Position numbers and translations under genes: made by a program. 50,565 bases of DNA from Fibrobacter sp. (GTDB lineage: Bacteria > Fibrobacterota > Fibrobacteria > Fibrobacterales > Fibrobacteraceae), in assembly GCA_024398935.1 (NCBI GenBank), contig JAKSIH010000019.1, forward strand, positions 1-50,565. Reading direction: 5' to 3'. A model generated the notes under the pieces. That model saw only the letters and a list, made by a program, of their open reading frames with translations. It ran no database searches and was not told where the DNA came from. Positions 33,561 through 41,901 of this stretch are shown piece by piece. The first letter of the stretch is position 1; every line of letters starts with the position of its first letter.

Positions 33561-33925
33561 GGGATACCTCTTGAGTAGATTGGTTTAACGATATGGTGCC
33601 GACCTCAATTTTTCGTTGAAATCGGGGGCCCTACGTTACTTACTCAGGAAGCGCATTCCCAGGTACCCTGCGGCGTCCTTCCTTCGGTCAAGTTGAAGGC
33701 GAAGTGCCGCGAGCAGCAAGCAGAGAGTTAATGGCCGCGCACGAATGCCGGATGAGAATATGTTGAATATAGTATATTTCTTTGTATAAAGCTAGATTGT
33801 TTCCCTGATTTGGATGACGCTAGTCACTTGATACAGTTGTGTACACTTTTTAGTTTGCTGCAGGCTTATCCTGCGCTTTAATAATTATATTCTAGCTGAA
33901 AAATTTGAAAAGAATAGGAATGTTT
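33561..33925. other. 365-bp intergenic region between the Rpn-type and GH10 genes
   Basis: No gene recognised. The left ~200 bp are GC-rich and look like decayed sequence without a clear frame. Near the right end TTGCTG (33855-33860) and TAATAA (33879-33884) are 18 bp apart, a weak promoter candidate for the GH10 gene. Between them GCAGG/CCTGC (33860-33874) forms a small hairpin around CTTAT that could be an operator. Confidence 0.35.
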
Positions 33926-35719
33926 ATGCATAAATCCTTAAAAACCGCCCTTTGGGCTTTGCCTGTGGCTGCATTGGTGGGCTGCGCTGGCAGCGAAAAT
34001 GCTAGTCCTTCCGTGATTTCTACTGCAGGTGGTCCTGCCAGCATGGCTGCCACTTCTGCGAATGCAGATGTTCCTCCTCCCACGGGCTGCAATCCCGAAG
34101 AATTCGAGGAGATTCCTGTATCCAACAAGATGACTAACGGCGACATGGAATATGGCGATGGTGGCTGGTATTTGTGGATCAAGGAAGATGGTCGCAAGAC
34201 AGCCAAGGTGGAAAGCCAGATTGGCGTTCAGGGTCTTGGCGTAAACTGCACCAACGGCGCCCAGGTGATTGTGAAGGAACTGCCGGATCCTTGGTGGGGC
34301 CTGCAGCTCCAGCCGCCTAAATTCCTGGCGGACTCTACTTATTACACTCTTTCCTTCGTTGCTAGAGGTAACATGGCTATGAACGCCGTGGTCCAGGGTG
34401 GTCCCGATACGGAATACAAGCAGAAGGAAAGCGCTTCCTATGCCCTGACTCCGGAATGGCAGACTTATTCCATGACCTTCCTTGCTGACCAGAAGGGTTA
34501 TGGCCTGAATAATGTGACCTTCCAGGTGGGTATCCAGAAGGGTTGGATGCAGATCGATAACGTGGCTATTTCCATGCAGGGCGATCTGGACACTACCTGG
34601 TATGCTGAAGCGGATACCCGTATCGATGAAATCCGCAAGGCTGATTTTGAAGTGAAGGCAAATCCGGGTGAAGAAGTTTCCGTGAAGCTTCTCCAGCATG
34701 ATTTCCCCTTCGGTACCGCCCTCGCATTCTATGGTCCGGACAAGGACAGCACGGAACAGTGGTATAAGGCTGCCGCCAAGAAGTACTTCTGGCACGCCGT
34801 TACCGAAAACCAGTTCAAGTGGCCGGAATACGAACGTAAGGAAGGCAAGCCCCTCCGCGAAGAAATGGATCGCTACGTGAAGTTCACCCAGGAAAATGGC
34901 TGGACTCTTCGCGGTCACGCCCTGTACTGGGCTCACCAGGGCTATGGCTTCGACAAGCATTTCTCCAATCCCAATAAGGCAAGTCAGTGCGAAGATTTCG
35001 GCAAGAAGCTGAAGGCCCGTATTGACCGCGACCTGAAGGAATATAAGGGCAAGATTGTGGAATACGACGTGTGGAACGAACCGATCCACGAAATGTACAC
35101 CACCAACCTTTGCGGCATCAACTATCTGGATAGCGCCTTTATCTGGGCTCATCAGGCTGATCCCGAAGCAATCCTCTACATCAACGACTACCAGGTGGTG
35201 GCCGCCGGTGAAACCGACCGTTACATGAGCCTCATCAAGGGCATGCTGGACCGCAACGTTCCCGTGATGGGTATTGGTGTTCAGTGCCACTTCGGTACCC
35301 GTCCCGTGGTTCCCGCCTTGATTCGTGAACGCCTGGATAAGCTTGCTACCTTGGGCCTTCCCATCAAGGTGACCGAACTTGACTTTGGCGCCTGGGACAA
35401 GGGCCTCACCTTGACCGAAGAGGAACAGGCCAGCGAATACGAAAAGGTTCTGCGCACCTTGTTCAGCCATCCTGCTGTAAACGGTATCGTGATGTGGGGC
35501 TTCTGGGATAACCGTCACTGGGTCCAGAACGGTGGTATCATCCGTGCCGATGGTTCCGAAAAGCCGGCTGCCACCAAGATTTACGACTTGTGGCACAAGA
35601 CCTGGACCACTGAAGCTACCGCAACTGCCGACGAAAACGGCGTGGCAAAGTTCCGCGGTTTCAAGGGTAAGTACCAGGTTACCGTTGGCGGTAAGACTTC
35701 CGAAATGGAAGTGAAGTAA
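33926..35719 (+). CDS. GH10 endo-xylanase lipoprotein with N-terminal CBM4/9-like module
   Basis: About 597 residues. Lipobox LVGC gives a lipid-anchored Cys20. Residues ~65-215 resemble a CBM4/9-type beta-sandwich (MTNGDMEYGDGGWYLW ... VGIQKGWMQIDNVAI). The GH10 barrel (~245-570) has FPFGTALAF, VTENQFKWPEYE, RGHALYWAHQ, the acid/base in VWNEP (E385) and the nucleophile in VTELDF (E484), plus MWGFWD. It retains xylan-type residues; action on xylan is inferred from the family. ATG 33926 has AGGA 7 nt upstream; another ATG 6 nt earlier overlaps the SD. A strong terminator follows. Confidence 0.92.
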   Translation: MHKSLKTALWALPVAALVGCAGSENASPSVISTAGGPASMAATSANADVPPPTGCNPEEFEEIPVSNKMTNGDMEYGDGGWYLWIKEDGRKTAKVESQIGVQGLGVNCTNGAQVIVKELPDPWWGLQLQPPKFLADSTYYTLSFVARGNMAMNAVVQGGPDTEYKQKESASYALTPEWQTYSMTFLADQKGYGLNNVTFQVGIQKGWMQIDNVAISMQGDLDTTWYAEADTRIDEIRKADFEVKANPGEEVSVKLLQHDFPFGTALAFYGPDKDSTEQWYKAAAKKYFWHAVTENQFKWPEYERKEGKPLREEMDRYVKFTQENGWTLRGHALYWAHQGYGFDKHFSNPNKASQCEDFGKKLKARIDRDLKEYKGKIVEYDVWNEPIHEMYTTNLCGINYLDSAFIWAHQADPEAILYINDYQVVAAGETDRYMSLIKGMLDRNVPVMGIGVQCHFGTRPVVPALIRERLDKLATLGLPIKVTELDFGAWDKGLTLTEEEQASEYEKVLRTLFSHPAVNGIVMWGFWDNRHWVQNGGIIRADGSEKPAATKIYDLWHKTWTTEATATADENGVAKFRGFKGKYQVTVGGKTSEMEVK

Positions 35720-35757
35720 TTTGCTCTAGGAAGAGCTGAAGAGCCTCCTAACCCCCT

Positions 35758-35792
35758 GACTGCTCCGGACTTGTCCGGGGCAGTCTTTTTTT
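35758..35792 (+). terminator. Terminator of the GH10 gene
   Basis: GACTGCTCCGG / CCGGGGCAGTC (one G-T) with loop ACTTGT and a run of seven T. Confidence 0.93.
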
Positions 35793-35874
35793 GTGCGGAT
35801 TCGTGTGCGTTTTGTCGTTAAAAAATTTATATTCCGTGGCGGTTTAGATTCCTGTCATGGGAAGGATGTTTAGG

Positions 35875-37764
35875 ATGTTCAAAAAGTTTATTTGCAGTGT
35901 GTTCCTGCTAGGTATGGGAAGCTTGTTATCTTCCTGTTCTGGCGAGGCCTCAAAGCCCACAGGCCCCACTCCCGAAGAGGAGCAGCAGCGAGCTGAGGAA
36001 CTTGCCAAGGAAGAAATCCTGGTGACGGACTGGGAGGCGGAAGGTGCCAAGGAAAATGGCCTTACCAAGAAAGTTCCGCCGAAAACCATGTTGCCCGAAG
36101 GTGGCTTTTATAGTGAGGCGTTCTCCATAGAAATTCCTGCGCCTCTGTATGGTGGTGAGGTCCGCTGTACTTTTGACGGAACGGTTCCCACGCTGGATAT
36201 GGCGCCTGTGGATACTACTGTGAAGGTGAGCCAGTCCATGGTGGCTAGCTGTACGGAATTCATTGGGGATTCTGTCGCGGCAAAGTCTGTGGAAACTTAT
36301 TTCATCGGGGAGTCCGTTGCCATGCCCGTGGTGGCAGTGACGGTTCCGTCCTGGTATTACAAGGATATTCTGAGGGCGAATCCCTGCAAGCCGGATCCCT
36401 GTAAGGAGGCCGCTTTCTGGCTGGATACCGCGGTGACTGCCCATGTGGAATATTTCCCCGAGGGGAGCAAGTCCAAGATGAAGGCTTTCGAGGTGGACAT
36501 GGAAGCTTCCATCATGGGTGGGTATAGCCGTAATCAGAAGAAAAAGTCCGTATCCCTCAACATGAAGAAGAAACTTCAGAAGGGACATTTCAGGTACCCG
36601 CTGTTTGAAGCCCGCCCCTTCCAGAAAAAGTTCAAGGGATTTATCCTGCGCAATAACGGCAACCGCTTTGTCAGCGATTACCTGGAAGATGCCATGGCGA
36701 CAAGCCTTCTTGAGGGAACCCAGGTGGATTACCAGCGTTCCCGCCAGGTGGTGGTTTTCTATAACGGTCAGTACTACGGCATTCACGATATGCGCGAAAA
36801 GCTGAACGAGCATTTTGTGGAAACTAACTATGGTATCGATGCCGACAAGGTGGATTTCATTAAGCATGTGAACAAGTCGGTGGAGGCTAGCGGTGGAACT
36901 TCCGACGATTACATTGACTTGCTGAACTACATTTCTGCAAATGACTTGACGGGTGATGGTAACGAGGCATACGCAAACATCAAGGAGCGTATGAATGTGC
37001 AGAGCTATATGGAATATATGGCTGCTGAAATTTATTACCACAATGGTGACTGGCCCAATAATAACCTGCGTGCCTGGCGTTCCGGAACACAGAAGTGGAA
37101 GTTTGTTGCCTACGACACCGACCACGGTTTTGACTGGATGTGGGGCGTTAGCGGATTTTCCCAGAGCACCAATATGTTCTCCTGGATCAAGAAGGGGGGT
37201 AGCGGATCCTGCTCTGGCTCTACCGATCCTCTCTGCTTCCATAATATTTTCGTGAAGTTGAATACCAATCCCGAATTCCTCCGTAGCTTTATTAACCGTT
37301 CTGCGGTGATTTATTCTACCTTCGTCAATGCGGCACGAGTGACCGAGGCTACCGAACGGATGGCAGCGACCATTCCCGAGGAGGAGTCCAAGAGGGATAT
37401 GAAAAAGTTCGATCGAGAATCTCTCTATTATAAGAATTCCTGCGGCAAGGGCTTCTCGGTGTCTGGCAGTTGCATTAAATCCTGGGCAGAAGACCGTGAT
37501 GCTTCCGTTCGTGCGGAATTCCGTAAGGAATATGCCCTGGGTGCAGATGTCAAGGTAAGTTTCTCCGCTGTCGGTAATGGCCAGATTCTTCTGGATGGCA
37601 TGGCGCTTCCTGCCGTTGAATATTCCGGAAAGTTCTTTGGTGGCAATGCCATGGTGCTGACTGCCGCTGGCGAAGGCTTTGTGGGCTGGGAAGATGGCTC
37701 TACGGAAAATCCCCGCGTGGTTGTTCCGGAAGATGGTGCCGCCTACGTGGCAAACTTCCAGTAA
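35875..37764 (+). CDS. CotH kinase-family lipoprotein
   Basis: About 629 residues. Lipoprotein signal with lipobox LSSC. A Glu-rich segment precedes a chitobiase/FN3-like beta domain (FYSEAFSIEIPAP, CTFDGTVPTLD). The CotH fold (~150-500) shows FILRNNGNRF, YYGIHDMREKLNEHF and YDTDHGFDWMW, the last with the Asp residues used in catalysis by CotH kinases. CotH of Bacillus phosphorylates spore coat proteins; Clostridium and Fibrobacter relatives occur with cellulosome or surface proteins. The C-terminal ~65 residues resemble a bacterial repeat module (GFVGWEDGSTENPRVVV). ATG 35875 is 10 nt after GGAAGG; two earlier in-frame ATGs lack an SD. It may modify surface proteins such as the neighbouring xylanase; this is inference. 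Confidence 0.82.
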   Translation: MFKKFICSVFLLGMGSLLSSCSGEASKPTGPTPEEEQQRAEELAKEEILVTDWEAEGAKENGLTKKVPPKTMLPEGGFYSEAFSIEIPAPLYGGEVRCTFDGTVPTLDMAPVDTTVKVSQSMVASCTEFIGDSVAAKSVETYFIGESVAMPVVAVTVPSWYYKDILRANPCKPDPCKEAAFWLDTAVTAHVEYFPEGSKSKMKAFEVDMEASIMGGYSRNQKKKSVSLNMKKKLQKGHFRYPLFEARPFQKKFKGFILRNNGNRFVSDYLEDAMATSLLEGTQVDYQRSRQVVVFYNGQYYGIHDMREKLNEHFVETNYGIDADKVDFIKHVNKSVEASGGTSDDYIDLLNYISANDLTGDGNEAYANIKERMNVQSYMEYMAAEIYYHNGDWPNNNLRAWRSGTQKWKFVAYDTDHGFDWMWGVSGFSQSTNMFSWIKKGGSGSCSGSTDPLCFHNIFVKLNTNPEFLRSFINRSAVIYSTFVNAARVTEATERMAATIPEEESKRDMKKFDRESLYYKNSCGKGFSVSGSCIKSWAEDRDASVRAEFRKEYALGADVKVSFSAVGNGQILLDGMALPAVEYSGKFFGGNAMVLTAAGEGFVGWEDGSTENPRVVVPEDGAAYVANFQ

Positions 37765-37784
37765 TTAAAGCGATATTCTTCTTG

Positions 37785-37826
37785 AAATCCTTCTGCAAGG
37801 GCGATTGTCCTGCAGGGGGATTTTTT
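37785..37826 (+). terminator. Terminator of the CotH-like gene
   Basis: AAATCCTTCTGCA pairs with TGCAGGGGGATTT (two G-T pairs), loop about 11 nt, followed by T run 37821-37826. Confidence 0.8.
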
Positions 37827-37859
37827 CTATCTTGCGCCTTGCTAGAATGAGGTTGGGCA

Positions 37860-39287
37860 ATGTTAGGTAGCGCTGCAGAAGAACGTCAAATAGAAAAGAG
37901 CTTGCGGGTAAAGAAATTCCGTAAGAACGGGGATATCAAGGATGTGCTGGTGGTAGCGCTTCCCATGCTTCTCTCCATGTCCTTTGACACGCTGATGACA
38001 TTTGTGGACCGCCTCTTTTTGAGTAAGCTTGGACCTGCAGAAATGAATGCGAGCCTTGGCGCCGGTGGCATGAACATCGTGCTTACCACCTTTTTTACAG
38101 GAATGATCAGCTATACCACGGCTATGGTTGCCCAGCGTTTCGGTGCCGGTCGAAAAGGGGAGTGCGCCAGCGTTTTCATGCAGGCGGTGTATCTTTCCCT
38201 GGTGTGCGTTCCATTCCTTTACCTGACCATTCCTCTAGGACATTTTGTATTTGGAATTCAGGGGGTGGCGCCTGATCAGTTGGTCCATCAGAAAACCTAC
38301 TTCAACATTCTGATGTTTGGTGGAATCATTAGCCTCGTGCGAAATGCGGCCCCTTGTTTTTTCAGCGGCATTGGCGAGACGAAGGTAATTATGAAGGCGG
38401 CCTTTGTAGGTATGCTGGTAAATATTGCCTGCAACTATCTATTGATTTTTGGCTATGGTCCTTTCCCGAAATTAGGGGTGGCAGGTGCTGCCTATGGAAC
38501 CGTTATCGGGAATGCGGTTTCTACGATAATGCTTTTCGTGGTGTATTTCGGAAAGCGGAATAACCTGCATTTTGCGACGCGATCCCATTTAAAATGGAAC
38601 TTGGCCCAGTTGAAGGAACTGCTGAAAAGGGGCTTGCCCTCCGGTGTGGAAATGTTCTTGAATATGGCGGCCTTCCAGCTGATGATTCTCCTGTTTCACG
38701 GGTTGGGGCCTGTGGAGGCGACTGCGGCATCCGTCATGTTTAACTGGGATATGGTGGCCTATGTTCCCCTGATGGGGCTTGAAATTGCATCAACTAGTCT
38801 GGTGGGGCGTTATGTGGGTGCGAAGCAGGCTGCTGCGGCGACTCGCTCCACCTATTCCGGGCTTAAGGTGGGGTGGGCCTATTCCCTGATCATTGGCGTC
38901 CTGCTGGTGTTTTTGCCGGGCGTCCTGACGGACATCTTTAGGCCGGACGTGACCGCTTCGGCGGAAGCTCTGGCTGTATTTGAGTCCGCCCGTCCCATGA
39001 GCATATTCATGCTACGGTTTGCGACGATTTACATCTTTGTAGAAGTGCTTCTGGTGATTTACTGTGGCGCCCTTCGTGGTGCCGGGGACACGGTGTGGGT
39101 CATGGTTGCCTGCGCCATCATGAACTGGTTTAATACCATAGCCCTATACATAGCCGCCTATCACTTACATGTTCCGGCTCATTACGCCTGGATCATCGTG
39201 GTGTGCGTCTATGGAACCGCTCCGCTCCTATTCTGGTGGCGCTGGAAAAGTGGCAAGTGGCGAAAACATGTTCTCGACAAGATGTAA
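37860..39287 (+). CDS. MATE-family multidrug/toxin efflux transporter
   Basis: 475 residues with about 12 membrane segments and the two-fold MATE repeat: N-half ALPMLLSMSFDTLMTFVDRLFLSKLGP, MVAQRFGAGRKGE; C-half GLPSGVEMFLNMAAFQLM, LVGRYVGAKQ, and CGALRGAGDT near the end of the second half. These Na+- or H+-driven antiporters export drugs or metabolites; the substrate is not predictable. GAGG lies ~9 nt upstream of the ATG. It ends 40 bp before the histidine kinase gene with no terminator visible, so the two may be co-transcribed. Confidence 0.9.
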   Translation: MLGSAAEERQIEKSLRVKKFRKNGDIKDVLVVALPMLLSMSFDTLMTFVDRLFLSKLGPAEMNASLGAGGMNIVLTTFFTGMISYTTAMVAQRFGAGRKGECASVFMQAVYLSLVCVPFLYLTIPLGHFVFGIQGVAPDQLVHQKTYFNILMFGGIISLVRNAAPCFFSGIGETKVIMKAAFVGMLVNIACNYLLIFGYGPFPKLGVAGAAYGTVIGNAVSTIMLFVVYFGKRNNLHFATRSHLKWNLAQLKELLKRGLPSGVEMFLNMAAFQLMILLFHGLGPVEATAASVMFNWDMVAYVPLMGLEIASTSLVGRYVGAKQAAAATRSTYSGLKVGWAYSLIIGVLLVFLPGVLTDIFRPDVTASAEALAVFESARPMSIFMLRFATIYIFVEVLLVIYCGALRGAGDTVWVMVACAIMNWFNTIALYIAAYHLHVPAHYAWIIVVCVYGTAPLLFWWRWKSGKWRKHVLDKM

Positions 39288-39327
39288 TTTTTTTTATAAA
39301 ATGTTGATGAATGATGTGCGGGTCTAG

Positions 39328-41574
39328 ATGATGGAAAAACTGAAAAATTACCTTTTCTATGGAACCTTGAATAAGAGGGAATGGCTTCTTATCCGTGATG
39401 CCATCTGGGAAAACGACAATCGCTTTGTTCTCCTGATGGTATCCTTTTCCATGTTTGTGCTGATGACCGTTTTGGCCGTTTTTACCATAACGGTGGACAA
39501 TCCCTATAAGAGCAATGCGGTTGCCTATGGAATTGTCGCCATTGTGGAACTGTTGTTATATGTCGTCGCCCGATCAGCAACAAAATTCAGTTCAGCCATT
39601 TTGCCTCTGCTGACGTTCGTATTCAACTTTATCATGTTTGCATTCGGCGTTGCGCTCGGTTCTTTTCTGGATCCTGGTAGCTATGCCCTGGCCCTGGTGG
39701 TAATGATTATCGTCCTTCCCATGCTGTTCTGTGTTCGGCCGATTCACAGCATAACATCGGTGCTCTTTGTGGATGCTGTCTTTCTGCCTATTTCCTATAT
39801 GGTGAAGGAACCTGACATTTTTACTGCGGATGTGCTAAATGTGGTTGTCTGGAGTATCGTTGGATTTTTTCTTAACGCAATTACCACGACCGCCCGAGTA
39901 AACAGGTTCTATGAATTTTACAAGAACGAAGAATCTCAAAAGGAAATAAGCGAATCCTTTAAACAGGTGGCAACCCAGATGTCCATGTTCAAGTCTCTGG
40001 GGAACATCTATTCTTCACTCTATTACATTGACCTGAAAACGGATTCCTATGTGGAACTGGCTTCCCTGCCGGAGGCGAGAACCTTCTTGGGAAACAGTGG
40101 CGGCGATGCGGTTCTCCGAATGCGTTCCTACTGCGAGTCCTTGGTGGCGGATTCATTCAGGGAGCAGTTGCTGGAGTTTTCTGACTTGCAGACTGCGGAT
40201 GAACGACTGAAGAAACAGAACCTGATTTCGATGCAGTTCCTTGCCAACGTGGAAGGCCCTGTAAGGAAGATGGAATGGTTTGAAATCAACTTGATCGTGG
40301 TGAACCGCGATGAAAATTCGGATGCAAGCAGCGTGCTGTTTGCCGTTCGGAGAATACACGAGGAAAAGCTGAAGGAAATAAACCAGATGAATCGTCTCCA
40401 GAGCGCCCTGGTTGCCGCGGAAACGGCGAACAAGTCCAAGACGATCTTCCTGAACAACATGAGTCACGATATCCGCACACCCATGAATGCCATTACCGGC
40501 TTTACCGGACTTGCCCAGAAACATATGGATGACCGGGTTCAGCTGGCGGACTATCTAAACAAGATATCCGTTGCAAACAAACATCTGCTTTCCCTGATGA
40601 ATGATGTTCTGGACATGAGCCGCATAGAAAGTGGCCGAGTCAGTCTGAGCCTTAAGCCTGAATCCGTTTCGTCCATAGTGAAGGAAATTAGAACCATCAT
40701 GCAGGATGATATCTTTTCCCGTCACCAGATTTTCAACGTGAAGATGGAAGGAATCATACATGACTTGGTCCTCTGCGATCGTTTGCGCTTTAAGCAGGTG
40801 GTCCTGAACCTCCTGAGCAATGCATCCAAGTTTACTCCTGATGGAGGAAGGGTTGATCTTGAAATCGCGCAGGAGGCCTCTGCAAAGTCCGGCTTTACAA
40901 CGCTGAAGATTCTGGTCCGTGATACGGGTATAGGAATGTCCGAAAAATTCCTGAGAAGGGTTTTTGAACCCTTTGAAAGGGAAAATGTCGCCGGAGATGT
41001 TCAGGGGACAGGCCTTGGAATGGCTATTGCAAAAAATCTCACGGACCTGATGGGTGGATTCATCTATGTGAAGAGTAGTCGCAATGAGGGAACGGAAGTT
41101 CTTCTGGATGTATCCTTCGAGATATACTCGGAAACGATTTCCGGAACCGGTGATGACCAGGCCGGGCGTTCTGTTATCGCCCCGAACCAGTTTGCGGGAC
41201 GCCGAATTCTTCTGGTGGAAGATAACCGCATGAACCAGATGATGACGGTGCGCCTGCTGAAGGATTCCGGTGTCGAGATTCTGATTGCGGAAAATGGCCA
41301 GGTGGGCTGCGATATGCTGGAAAAGTATGGCCCGGAATATTTCAGCCTGGTCCTGATGGATATCCAGATGCCTGTAATGAACGGTTTTGAGGCTACCCGA
41401 AAAATCCGCAACATGAAGGAGGGGGCTTTCGCGAAAGTTCCTGTGGTCGCCATGACTGCAGATGCCTTCGAGGAAAGCCGTCGGGAGGCGGTTGCTGCGG
41501 GAATGAATGATTTTATTTCCAAGCCGGTAGAGGCAGACACGCTGAATGCAACCCTGCTCAAGTTCCTGGGCTAG
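39328..41574 (+). CDS. Hybrid sensor histidine kinase/response regulator
   Basis: 748 residues. The first ~195 have about six membrane helices without a known extracytoplasmic ligand domain. Residues ~200-355 form a PAS-like cytoplasmic segment (YSSLYYIDLKTDSYVEL). The HisKA motif MSHDIRTPMNAI places the phospho-acceptor at H380. The HATPase domain has NLLSNASKFTPDGG (N box), DTGIGM (G1) and GTGLGMAI (G2). The C-terminal receiver domain has LVEDNRMNQ, acceptor D678 in LMDIQMPVMNG and the conserved Lys in FISKPVE. No separate response regulator or output protein is adjacent, so the target is unknown; a link to the MATE transporter is only positional. Confidence 0.93.
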   Translation: MMEKLKNYLFYGTLNKREWLLIRDAIWENDNRFVLLMVSFSMFVLMTVLAVFTITVDNPYKSNAVAYGIVAIVELLLYVVARSATKFSSAILPLLTFVFNFIMFAFGVALGSFLDPGSYALALVVMIIVLPMLFCVRPIHSITSVLFVDAVFLPISYMVKEPDIFTADVLNVVVWSIVGFFLNAITTTARVNRFYEFYKNEESQKEISESFKQVATQMSMFKSLGNIYSSLYYIDLKTDSYVELASLPEARTFLGNSGGDAVLRMRSYCESLVADSFREQLLEFSDLQTADERLKKQNLISMQFLANVEGPVRKMEWFEINLIVVNRDENSDASSVLFAVRRIHEEKLKEINQMNRLQSALVAAETANKSKTIFLNNMSHDIRTPMNAITGFTGLAQKHMDDRVQLADYLNKISVANKHLLSLMNDVLDMSRIESGRVSLSLKPESVSSIVKEIRTIMQDDIFSRHQIFNVKMEGIIHDLVLCDRLRFKQVVLNLLSNASKFTPDGGRVDLEIAQEASAKSGFTTLKILVRDTGIGMSEKFLRRVFEPFERENVAGDVQGTGLGMAIAKNLTDLMGGFIYVKSSRNEGTEVLLDVSFEIYSETISGTGDDQAGRSVIAPNQFAGRRILLVEDNRMNQMMTVRLLKDSGVEILIAENGQVGCDMLEKYGPEYFSLVLMDIQMPVMNGFEATRKIRNMKEGAFAKVPVVAMTADAFEESRREAVAAGMNDFISKPVEADTLNATLLKFLG

Positions 41575-41621
41575 CCCTTAAGGCTTATCTTTTGTTTATT
41601 TGCGTTCCTTACTTGCTCTTT

Positions 41622-41653
41622 CAAAAAAAGAAAGGAAGTGCCTGGCACTTCCT
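41622..41653 (-). terminator. Terminator of tRNA-Ala
   Basis: On the minus strand AGGAAGTGCC / GGCACTTCCT (10 bp) is followed by TTTCTTTTTTT, 3 bp after the tRNA 3' end. Confidence 0.9.
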
Positions 41654-41655
41654 AA

Positions 41656-41728
41656 TGGAGATAGTGGGAGTCGAACCCATGACCTATTGATTGCGAACCA
41701 ATTGCTCTACCAACTGAGCTATATCCCC
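41656..41728 (-). tRNA. tRNA-Ala (anticodon CGC)
   Basis: A 73-nt cloverleaf: acceptor GGGGATA/TATCTCC with the G3-U70 wobble that identifies alanine tRNA; D stem GCTC/GAGC; anticodon stem ATTGG/TCAAT with loop TTCGCAA, giving CGC (reads GCG); variable loop AGGTC; T arm ATGGG-TTCGACT-CCCAC with a mismatched outer pair. Discriminator A; no CCA encoded. Confidence 0.93.
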
Positions 41729-41842
41729 GTTGTGAGCGTCAATATAGATTAAGAATTTTAGGTTGGCAACTATGGGCGAAAGGGGCGAAGGAATAAATGC
41801 TGAAAAAGGGGCCAGTCGGCCTGACTTTGCCACGAAATTTTA

Positions 41843-41871
41843 TTGAAAACTGCACAAAAATTCACTATATT
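41843..41871 (+). promoter_or_regulatory. Promoter of the double-length uvrA
   Basis: TTGAAA (41843-41848) and TATATT (41866-41871) are 17 bp apart; the -10 extends to TATATTTG (41866-41873). No LexA-like site was recognised. Confidence 0.65.
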
Positions 41872-41873
41872 TG

Positions 41874-41901
41874 GTAGGCAGTAGGAAGTAGTAGGCTGTA
41901 G
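41874..41901. repeat. Four heptamers forming the uvrA leader
   Basis: GTAGGCA, GTAGGAA, GTAGTAG and GCTGTAG run from the end of the -10 element to the ATG, exactly 4 x 7 bp. They make up essentially the whole 5' leader, and no separate SD is present. Confidence 0.75.

Noticed and set aside
33938..35596. Long open frame antisense to the GH10 gene
   Set aside because: Arises from strong codon bias of the plus-strand gene; its translation lacks any domain and has no SD.
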